From Methanomicrobiales archaeon (GTDB lineage Archaea > Halobacteriota > Methanomicrobia > Methanomicrobiales > Methanospirillaceae), in assembly GCA_012520015.1 (NCBI GenBank), contig JAAYPD010000344.1, positions 1-5,347 of the forward strand: DNA of 5,347 nucleotides, given 5' to 3'. Below, piece by piece: positions 1-4,685 of this stretch. Under the pieces are notes generated by a model. The model did no database searches and was not told where the DNA came from. It saw only the letters and a program-made list of their open reading frames with translations. Positions within the stretch are counted from its first letter, which is position 1. Each line of letters begins with the position of its first letter. The translations under genes were made by a program, and so were the position numbers.

Positions 1-255
1 AGTATCGATCCTTCATTCGCCTCTGCATGGTATCATATGGGCCTTATATACACCGATCTTGTCAGGCATAAAGAAGCCTTGCAATGCTATGATAAAACAT
101 TAAAAATAAATCCAAAACATGTCGGAGCACTCCTGAATAAGGGAGTAATTCTTGAGGATGCCGGGCTGAAAAGAGAAGCTTTCATGTGCTTTCAGAGGGC
201 GGCAAACCTTGATACAAAAATTGCTGCTTCAATGAAAGGAAGAATGGTTCATTGA
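1..255 (+). CDS. TPR-repeat protein, C-terminal fragment
   Basis: The frame is open from the first base of the window and ends at a TGA at 253-255, so this is the last 84 codons of a longer gene whose start lies outside. Two consecutive 34-residue tetratricopeptide repeats are visible, at about residues 7-39 and 40-73 of the fragment. They show the usual TPR spacing of small and aromatic residues: a W-x2-MG-x2-Y block in the first helix, an A-x3-Y/F block in the second, and a closing N-P or L-D turn. A short basic tail follows. TPRs form helical solenoids that bind other proteins, so the protein is probably a scaffold or adaptor, but the visible part gives no specific function. The ATG at residue 13 of the fragment lies inside the first repeat and is not the true start. 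The gene converges directly on the adenosylhomocysteinase-like gene with no spacer. Confidence 0.85.
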   Translation, partial: SIDPSFASAWYHMGLIYTDLVRHKEALQCYDKTLKINPKHVGALLNKGVILEDAGLKREAFMCFQRAANLDTKIAASMKGRMVH

Positions 256-1482
256 TCAGGTTCCATGATCCCAGCTTCCCATATATTCTTCCTGGCTTTT
301 TGTTAATGAATCGATGGAAAGGTTCAGTGACCTGAGTTTATACATAGCGACATTCCGGTCAATCTCATCCGGAACCTGATGTACGCCTGGTTTTAACTCT
401 TTATGATGCAGGGCAAGATATTCTGTGCTCAGGGCCTGCAGGGCAAAAGAGAGATCCATGACTTCGATCGGATGTCCCATCCCTTTTGGAACTGCAAGGT
501 TGACAAGCCGGCCCTCTGCAAGTAAATGGATGACCTTTCCACCAATATGGTATGAGTGAATTCCATCCCTTTCCTCAATGGTATCTGCATTGGATGAGAG
601 CCATGCACCATCAATTTCGATATTGAAATGACCGGCATTTGAAAGAATTGCACCGGATTTCATGGCTGTTATATGTTCACCGGTGATGACATCCCTGTTT
701 CCTGTTGTTGTAATAAAAATGTCACCAACCCGGGCAGCCTCCTTCATGGACATGATATGAAATCCTTCCATATGAGCTTCAAGAGCGCGGCGTGGATCTA
801 TCTCGGTCACGATAACTTTTGCACCAAGTGCAGATGCCTTTCTTGCAAGACCCCTTCCACAAAATCCAAATCCTGCAACCACTACCCATTTACCGGCGAT
901 AAGGGAGTTTGTTGTTACCATTATCGCGGTTAGAGCGCTCTCTCCGGTCCCATGTACATTGTCAAAGTAATGTTTCATCGGGGTGTCATTGACGGCGATG
1001 ACCGGAAATTTTAACTTTCCTTCATCTGCCATTGCACGCAGGCGGTGGATACCTGTGGTAGTCTCTTCACATCCACCGATAACACCAGGCAGTACGTCCT
1101 GTCTTACGGTATGCAGACGGTGAATCAGGTCCATCCCATCGTCAATGGTGATGACTGGTTTTGCATCAAGAACATCATCGATTGCCCTGTAATATTCATC
1201 AACAGAACATCCTCTTTTTGCATAACAGAAGACATCCCGGACCCTGCCTAATGCTGCGGCAACATCGTCCTGGGTTGAGAGAGGATTGCATCCGGTAATG
1301 TGAACGGTAGCTCCTCCATCGGCAAGTGTGCAAACAAGGTTTGCGGTTTTTGCCTCAACATGCAATGCCATCCCGATAACCATTCCGGCAAAGGGCTTTT
1401 CCTTTTTAAATCGTTCAGAGATTGTATTTAGTACGGGCATGTACTGTCTTGCCCATTCAATCTTCAATTCGCCAGATTCCAT
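256..1482 (-). CDS. ahcY: Adenosylhomocysteinase-family hydrolase (SAH or S-inosyl-homocysteine hydrolase)
   Basis: This is a 408-residue NAD-dependent hydrolase of the S-adenosylhomocysteine hydrolase family, which removes the SAH left by methyltransferases and releases homocysteine. The length fits the short archaeal/Thermotoga subfamily. Motifs in order: substrate-pocket His41, IDDG at 113-116, EETTTG at 139-144, the catalytic Lys170/Asp174/Asn175 cluster, the NAD-binding GFGFCGRG at 204-211 with acidic Glu227 after the second strand, GHFNIEID at 284-291, and LLAEGRLVNLA followed by GHP near 320-338. The C-terminal Lys/Tyr extension of bacterial and eukaryotic enzymes is absent. At the positions that contact adenine in classical enzymes (human Thr57 and Glu59 by my alignment) this protein has Glu43 and Lys45. 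In Methanocaldococcus the homologue was reported to prefer S-inosyl-homocysteine, with SAH deaminated first, so the true substrate here is open. The ATG at 1482 is preceded by GAGG about 7 bases upstream. The gene stands alone, divergent from hisF. Confidence 0.95.
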   Translation of the reverse strand: MESGELKIEWARQYMPVLNTISERFKKEKPFAGMVIGMALHVEAKTANLVCTLADGGATVHITGCNPLSTQDDVAAALGRVRDVFCYAKRGCSVDEYYRAIDDVLDAKPVITIDDGMDLIHRLHTVRQDVLPGVIGGCEETTTGIHRLRAMADEGKLKFPVIAVNDTPMKHYFDNVHGTGESALTAIMVTTNSLIAGKWVVVAGFGFCGRGLARKASALGAKVIVTEIDPRRALEAHMEGFHIMSMKEAARVGDIFITTTGNRDVITGEHITAMKSGAILSNAGHFNIEIDGAWLSSNADTIEERDGIHSYHIGGKVIHLLAEGRLVNLAVPKGMGHPIEVMDLSFALQALSTEYLALHHKELKPGVHQVPDEIDRNVAMYKLRSLNLSIDSLTKSQEEYMGSWDHGT

Positions 1483-1505
1483 ATTTTCCTCGAAACAATT
1501 GTCAG

Positions 1506-1520
1506 TTTTAAAAATTTTCC
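1506..1520 (-). promoter_or_regulatory. BRE/TATA-like element for the adenosylhomocysteinase gene
   Basis: Read on the minus strand, GGAAAA (1520-1515) is followed directly by TTTTTAAAA (1514-1506). This is a good match to an archaeal BRE plus TATA box. Counting about 26 bases from the centre of the box puts the transcription start near 1484, only a couple of bases before the ATG at 1482, so the mRNA could be nearly leaderless despite a GAGG upstream of the start. The TTTTAAAA core is itself palindromic and could also serve hisF on the other strand with a leader of about 60 bases. A second AT-rich stretch at about 1538-1548 is an alternative hisF TATA box. Assigned by eye only. Confidence 0.35.
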
Positions 1521-1595
1521 ATAAGTGTTTATCTGTTGATAATAAATCATCTTGCCATAATCCTCATTTAGTAAGGCAGATAAAGAGCTATAATA

Positions 1596-2408
1596 ATGAC
1601 ACTCACCCGAAGGATAATCCCCTGCCTTGATATTAAAGATGGAAGAGTTGTAAAAGGAACAAATTTTCTTGGCCTTAAGGATGCGGGAGATCCTGTAGAG
1701 CTTGCGGCCCGCTATAATGAGCAGGGGGCAGATGAAGTAGTCTTTCTGGATATCACAGCCTCTATTGAGAACAGGGGGATGATCATCGATCTGATTAAAA
1801 AAGCTGCGGATGAACTCTCCCTTCCCCTGACTATCGGTGGCGGAATCAGGACAGTTGATGATATTCAAAGAACATTAAAAGCCGGAGCTGACAAGGTATC
1901 GATAAATTCAAGTGCTATAGAAGATCCTTCCCTGATATCCGAATCTGCAAAAGCCTTTGGGACTCAGTGTATTGTTGTTGCCATTGACGTCAGACGAAGG
2001 ACTACCAGTGAACCTGGAATGACGATGATCGACCTTTCTGATGGTAATTCGTGCTGGTACGAGGTCATGACCCGCGGAGGATCAAAATCTACCGGTATAG
2101 ATGCAGTAAAATGGGCGAAAGAAGCAGAAAGCCGTGGCGCGGGTGAAATACTACTCACATCAATGGAGACTGATGGAACAAAGGACGGCTTTGACATTCC
2201 AATTACGGCAGCAGTTTCAGAATCTGTTGGAATACCAGTGATCGCATCAGGCGGGGTTGGTAAGCTGGAACATTTTTACGAGGGTTTTGTACTTGGAAAA
2301 GCAGATGCAGCTCTTGCAGCAAGTGTATTTCATTATGGGGAGTTGACAATTGCAGAAGTTAAAAATTATTTAATCCAGAGAGGGATTGCAATCAGACCTC
2401 CTGTATAA
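1596..2408 (+). CDS. hisF: Imidazole glycerol phosphate synthase, cyclase subunit HisF
   Basis: HisF is a cytoplasmic (beta-alpha)8 barrel. It uses ammonia delivered by the HisH glutaminase to convert PRFAR into imidazole glycerol phosphate and AICAR, linking histidine and purine synthesis. The 270-residue product carries the family hallmarks along its length: RRIIPCLDIKDGRVVKGTNF at the N-terminus with catalytic Asp12, FLDITAS near 50-56, the phosphate-binding GGGI at 81-84, DKVSINS near 99-105, the second catalytic Asp131 in VVAIDVR, GAGEILLTS near 181-189, DGTKDG, the second phosphate loop IASGGVGK near 216-223, and ADAALAASVFH. It is about 17 residues longer than Thermotoga HisF. The extra length lies between Asp131 and the STG turn near 165-167, a common archaeal loop insertion. 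The ATG at 1596 has no clear Shine-Dalgarno sequence, but it places the first beta strand correctly. No other his gene is in the window, so the gene appears to be transcribed alone from the divergent region. It converges on the nitroreductase gene across an 11-base gap. Confidence 0.98.
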   Translation: MTLTRRIIPCLDIKDGRVVKGTNFLGLKDAGDPVELAARYNEQGADEVVFLDITASIENRGMIIDLIKKAADELSLPLTIGGGIRTVDDIQRTLKAGADKVSINSSAIEDPSLISESAKAFGTQCIVVAIDVRRRTTSEPGMTMIDLSDGNSCWYEVMTRGGSKSTGIDAVKWAKEAESRGAGEILLTSMETDGTKDGFDIPITAAVSESVGIPVIASGGVGKLEHFYEGFVLGKADAALAASVFHYGELTIAEVKNYLIQRGIAIRPPV

Positions 2409-2419
2409 TTATTCACTTA

Positions 2420-3163
2420 TTATTTTCTTCCGACAGAGGCCATGTAAATACAAAACTCTGTATTTCCATCAATTCCAAGAATACAATTGATCTCATTATC
2501 ATCATATGATCCGATAGCGCATATTCCAAGCTGCAGGCCTGCACATGCAATGTACAGGTTCTGGCAGATGTGACCTGCCTCAATAAACAGGTATCTCCAT
2601 CCTCGCTGCCCGAATTTCCAGATCATTCGCTCAGGAACGGCAGTCCAGATAAATGACAATGCAGATGAAGCGACAAGGTTTGGATTCTTGCAGACTTTCG
2701 CCACCGATTCACGATCTCCTGAGTAGCAGTCCTCCCTGACAAGAGCATGATCTAATGGAAGATACCTGTATATTCCCGGGTCCAGTCCACTCACACGGTT
2801 TACAACTATTCTTATCTCAAAAGGATGTAGTGCACCAGCGGAAGGTACTGTTCGGAAATGCGAGCCATTTTCCTTATCCCTTACACCCTGGGTATAATGA
2901 AGGAGAGTTGAAAGCTCCCACCTGTAAAGTTCATCATCAGAATACTGGCGGGTGGTTTCCCTGTTATCCAGGGCATCCCACAAAATTACCGGGTCCAGTG
3001 GAATTTTCCTGTGGTCAGGTAATGAAATTATCGTCTGATTTGGTTCACAAACACCGCAAATGCGGGTTTTTGGTTCTTCAGTCTTCACTTTTGAGTCCTG
3101 GTAAAGTGTTTCCTGAAGAAAGCGGTACCCGATCAATGAAGAGTCTGGTTGCATACATAGCAA
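2420..3163 (-). CDS. SagB/ThcOx-type nitroreductase-family protein
   Basis: A 247-residue member of the FMN-dependent nitroreductase superfamily, closest by eye to the SagB/ThcOx dehydrogenase group. Visible signatures: an N-terminal IGYRFLQET segment (11-19) typical of SagB-type proteins; NRETTRQYSDDEL (68-80), the FMN-phosphate region; the hallmark PSAGALHPFE (107-116); GIYRY near 130-134; and WRYLFIEAGHICQNLYIA (189-206) followed by GLQLGICAIG (209-218). SagB-type enzymes oxidise azoline rings in thiazole/oxazole-modified peptides, but stand-alone archaeal copies have no proven role. No precursor peptide or YcaO cyclodehydratase is in this window, so azole chemistry is not supported here. 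It is cysteine-rich (10 Cys) with a CGVC pair at 36-39. The longest frame starts with TTG at 3163; an ATG three codons in, at 3154, is an equally good start. Neither has a well-spaced Shine-Dalgarno sequence. The gene lies just downstream of rnpB on the same strand and may depend on that promoter. Confidence 0.85.
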   Translation of the reverse strand: MLCMQPDSSLIGYRFLQETLYQDSKVKTEEPKTRICGVCEPNQTIISLPDHRKIPLDPVILWDALDNRETTRQYSDDELYRWELSTLLHYTQGVRDKENGSHFRTVPSAGALHPFEIRIVVNRVSGLDPGIYRYLPLDHALVREDCYSGDRESVAKVCKNPNLVASSALSFIWTAVPERMIWKFGQRGWRYLFIEAGHICQNLYIACAGLQLGICAIGSYDDNEINCILGIDGNTEFCIYMASVGRK

Positions 3164-3190
3164 TAATGCTTGACAGCTACCTGAACTTTA

Positions 3191-3200
3191 CGATACAAAA
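3191..3200 (-). terminator. Possible oligo-T stop just after rnpB
   Basis: On the minus strand the last base of the RNase P RNA P1 helix is followed directly by TTTTGTATCG. Archaeal RNA polymerase can stop at short T runs, so this could end rnpB. The run is only four Ts, so leaky read-through into the nitroreductase gene, whose start is about 40 bases further on, is likely. Confidence 0.35.
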
Positions 3201-3502
3201 ATGAGTGGGAGGAGTAAGCCCCCTTCTGTTCAATGCGGCATTCAGCTAAGCGCCGAACCCGGGCAGATACCGGGTTATCTTATGCCCTGTTTCGACTTGC
3301 ACCCGCAGGGATTCGCCGTTTCATCGGTGATGTCCTTCTTTGCTCAGCAGGTTTGCATCATAGCTCGGGACATTCCGTATCGTTTCTGTTCCATTGCCGT
3401 GATTCTCACCACCCCTGAAATCAGGGCTGCGTACCCGGTTGGTGGGAGGACTTTCCTCAGCTACGTTAAAAACGTTACCGTCGGCCGCACTCTCCCTCTC
3501 AT
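3201..3502 (-). ncRNA. rnpB: RNase P RNA (archaeal)
   Basis: This is the catalytic RNA of ribonuclease P, which removes the 5' leader from precursor tRNAs. On the minus strand the universally conserved GAGGAAAGTCC block (3458-3448, 5' side of helix P4) and its partner ACAGAAGGGGGCTTA (3229-3215, 3' side of P4) lie at the two ends, as they should. The specificity-domain segment AAACGGCGAATCC lies at 3321-3309. The boundaries come from helix P1: ATGAG-A-GGGAG at the 5' end (3502-3492) pairs with CTCCC-A-CTCAT at the 3' end (3211-3201), with one A-A mismatch. A 7-bp hairpin at 3256-3276 (AACCCGG/CCGGGTT) and a short hairpin just before the P4 strand (ACGTT/AACGT around a TTT loop) add support. 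The length of about 302 nt is normal for archaeal RNase P RNA. Open frames on the plus strand here are artefacts of the RNA gene. Confidence 0.96.
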
Positions 3503-3514
3503 ATTAATATTGAT

Positions 3515-3523
3515 CTTTTAAAC
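3515..3523 (-). promoter_or_regulatory. TATA-like box upstream of rnpB
   Basis: On the minus strand GTTTAAAAG lies upstream of the inferred 5' end of the RNase P RNA. It resembles an archaeal TATA box, but its centre is only about 17 bases from the start of helix P1, closer than the usual 26. Either transcription begins slightly inside my P1 boundary, or the real box is further up, for example around ACTATAG near 3538-3544. Confidence 0.3.
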
Positions 3524-3542
3524 AGAAAAAAGTCGCGACTAT

Positions 3543-3562
3543 AGTGCATTGTTCAATGTGCT
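3543..3562. repeat. Imperfect dyad AGTGCATTG / CAATGTGCT
   Basis: The arms AGTGCATTG and CAATGTGCT flank a central TT. The inner five bases of each arm are perfect complements; the outer four match except for two positions that could form G-U pairs in RNA. It lies about 40-60 bases upstream of the inferred rnpB 5' end, so it could be a protein-binding site in that promoter. No function can be assigned from sequence alone. Confidence 0.5.
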
Positions 3563-3737
3563 GGAATGAACGAGATAAATGTACCTGGATATCAGCTTCC
3601 AGTCACTTCAGGTAAGGAGTGCTTTTACGATAATTATACCGTCATTTATTTATAGAAATATCCAGAGTATTCTATAGTGCAATAACTGACATATAGGTAT
3701 AACCTGGTAGAAAAATAGAGATAGACCTGTGTACCAA

Positions 3738-3775
3738 AAACGCACCTGATAACCGGTAGCTAACCGGTAGCGTTT
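3738..3775. repeat. Tandem 11-bp repeat nested in an inverted repeat (putative operator)
   Basis: TAACCGGTAGC occurs twice in perfect head-to-tail order at 3750-3760 and 3761-3771. Each copy contains the self-complementary hexamer ACCGGT (3752-3757 and 3763-3768), so the pair also reads as an inverted repeat with a 5-base spacer. Outside these, AAACGC (3738-3743) is complementary to GCGTTT (3770-3775), giving a possible stem with an asymmetric 8-base/1-base internal loop. The 11-bp period is about one turn of the helix, placing both hexamers on the same face, as expected for cooperative protein binding. It lies 53 bases before the inferred start of the ParA-family gene. It could be an operator, a ParA- or partner-binding site, or a leader-RNA hairpin. 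Confidence 0.7.
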
Positions 3776-3816
3776 CCTGAATTATTGAGAGTCTTGCATT
3801 ACGCCATGATTAGGAA

Positions 3817-3823
3817 GGGGGAG
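3817..3823 (+). promoter_or_regulatory. Shine-Dalgarno sequence that supports the ATT start of the ParA-like gene
   Basis: GGGGGAG, within the purine run AGGAAGGGGGAG at 3812-3823, ends four bases before an in-frame ATT at 3828. No ATG, GTG or TTG lies between the in-frame TGA at 3807 and the Walker A motif, so this site, with the family's conserved N-terminus, decides the start. Confidence 0.6.
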
Positions 3824-3827
3824 TCTT

Positions 3828-4682
3828 ATTACCACTACGGCATTTATTCATCATAAGGGTGGAACAGGAAAAACAACGTCCTGCTTACAGATTGCAGGAG
3901 TTCTAAAAAACATGGGGAGAACAGTACTTGTGATTGATACTGATCCCCAGGCAAATGCCACGCTGGGTCTTGGAGTGTATCCTGACTCTCTTCAAAGGCA
4001 TATATACCAATATTATATTAAGCACTGCCTGGATACACCTGAAAAAGTCCTGCTGTCAGATTATATTATAAAAACAGTCTCTGGTATTGATCTGGTCCCT
4101 TCACACCTGGATCTTGTTGGCGCAGAAGCGGTGTTATATAAAAACCCTGACCGGTATCATATCCTTAAAAAAGGCGTTGACCAGGTGAGAAATCGTTATG
4201 ATCATATCCTGATTGATACACCTCCTTTCCTTGGACAGTTACTGATTAATGGAATGATAGCGGCTGACAATTCTGTAATGGTATTTTCATCTGATATTTT
4301 TGCTCTCTCCGGTTATGATCATGTTAACCAGATAATCAGCGATATAAATGAAATTTTAGGGATAAAAATTAAGATAGGGATGGCAATACTGAACAGATGG
4401 GATATTCACCTTGCAAAAACAGAAACATTCTGGGATAAAGTTCAACAGATGTTTGGTGGAATGCCGGAGGCAAGGACTGATACATTACAGGAGATACGAA
4501 CCCAGCTGGAGAAACGGGTAAGCGTTGAGATTCCGGATGTGGTGATTATTTCTGAAGGAAAAGAAGTGTCTCATTCATTAAAGCAGGGTATTCCACTAAT
4601 AACACTGGCTCCTGAGGACCCGGCTCTGCCTGGTTTTTCAAAAGCTGCTTCTATTATTGATTCATGGAAATCAGGGAGGTAA
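3828..4682 (+). CDS. ParA/MinD-family partitioning ATPase, probable ATT start
   Basis: A deviant Walker A ATPase of the ParA/Soj family, about 284 residues from the ATT at 3828. ParA proteins dimerise on ATP and use the nucleoid to move or space a cargo, which may be DNA or a protein cluster. Residue numbers count from the ATT: the Walker A loop KGGTGKTT spans 10-17, with the signature lysine Lys10 and catalytic Lys15; the switch segment VLVIDTDPQANATLGL spans 33-48; Walker B HILIDTPP spans 126-133. The C-terminal part has the usual NRWD and GIPLITLAPEDPALPGF segments. The first ATG (3912, residue 29) would remove the entire Walker A loop and cannot be the true start. The residues after the ATT (TTTAFIHHKGGTGKTT) match a normal ParA N-terminus. 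An alternative is an ATG at 3806 joined by a one-base change in the G run at 3817-3821. No ParB-like gene is visible; the next gene is a PAS protein three bases downstream. Confidence 0.9.
   Translation: MTTTAFIHHKGGTGKTTSCLQIAGVLKNMGRTVLVIDTDPQANATLGLGVYPDSLQRHIYQYYIKHCLDTPEKVLLSDYIIKTVSGIDLVPSHLDLVGAEAVLYKNPDRYHILKKGVDQVRNRYDHILIDTPPFLGQLLINGMIAADNSVMVFSSDIFALSGYDHVNQIISDINEILGIKIKIGMAILNRWDIHLAKTETFWDKVQQMFGGMPEARTDTLQEIRTQLEKRVSVEIPDVVIISEGKEVSHSLKQGIPLITLAPEDPALPGFSKAASIIDSWKSGR
4674..4680 (+). promoter_or_regulatory. Shine-Dalgarno sequence of the PAS-protein gene, overlapping the ParA stop
   Basis: GGGAGGT runs into the TAA stop (4680-4682) of the upstream ParA-family gene and ends five bases before the ATG at 4686. 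The overlap points to one mRNA and probable translational coupling. Confidence 0.75.
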
Positions 4683-4685
4683 ATT

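Larger units (their letters stand above)
3503..3827. other. Intergenic region between rnpB and parA-like gene, rich in small repeats
   Basis: These roughly 325 bases separate the divergent rnpB and ParA-family genes. I see no convincing protein gene in either direction; the longest plus-strand ATG frame (3566-3655, 29 codons) has no ribosome binding site. The region does hold an imperfect dyad at 3543-3562, two copies of CTATAGTGCA (3539-3548 and 3672-3681), an inverted repeat TACCTG/CAGGTA (3582-3587 and 3609-3614), a tandem 11-bp repeat within a larger inverted repeat (3738-3775), and several AT-rich candidate TATA boxes (TTATTTATAG near 3647-3655, CATATAG near 3690-3696, GAATTATTG near 3779-3787). 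It probably carries the promoters of both flanking genes and control sites for the ParA/PAS operon. Confidence 0.6.

Noticed and set aside
1464..1868. A 134-codon minus-strand frame overlapping hisF and the adenosylhomocysteinase start
   Set aside because: It is antisense to the well-supported hisF gene and overlaps the start of the neighbouring gene; the translation looks like no family.
2755..3204. A 149-codon plus-strand frame
   Set aside because: It is the antisense shadow of the SagB-type nitroreductase gene, whose conserved motifs show the true strand.
3201..3521. Open reading frames of 106 and 61 codons on the plus strand
   Set aside because: They lie antisense to the RNase P RNA gene, whose conserved blocks and P1 helix account for this stretch; the translations resemble no protein family and lack ribosome binding sites.
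3582..3614. TACCTG...CAGGTA inverted repeat as an intrinsic terminator or riboswitch
   Set aside because: Six-bp arms with a 21-base loop, no following T run, and a competing CTGGA/TCCAG pairing inside; too weak to call as a functional element.
3566..3655. A 29-codon ATG frame in the rnpB-parA intergenic region (starts MNEINVPGYQ)
   Set aside because: No Shine-Dalgarno sequence, very short, no recognisable motif; chance is the simplest explanation, though conservation in relatives would reopen it.
3503..3827. CRISPR array or insertion-sequence remnant in the repeat-rich intergenic region
   Set aside because: The repeats are only 10-11 bp with no regular spacers, and there are no terminal inverted repeats, transposase fragments or target-site duplications.
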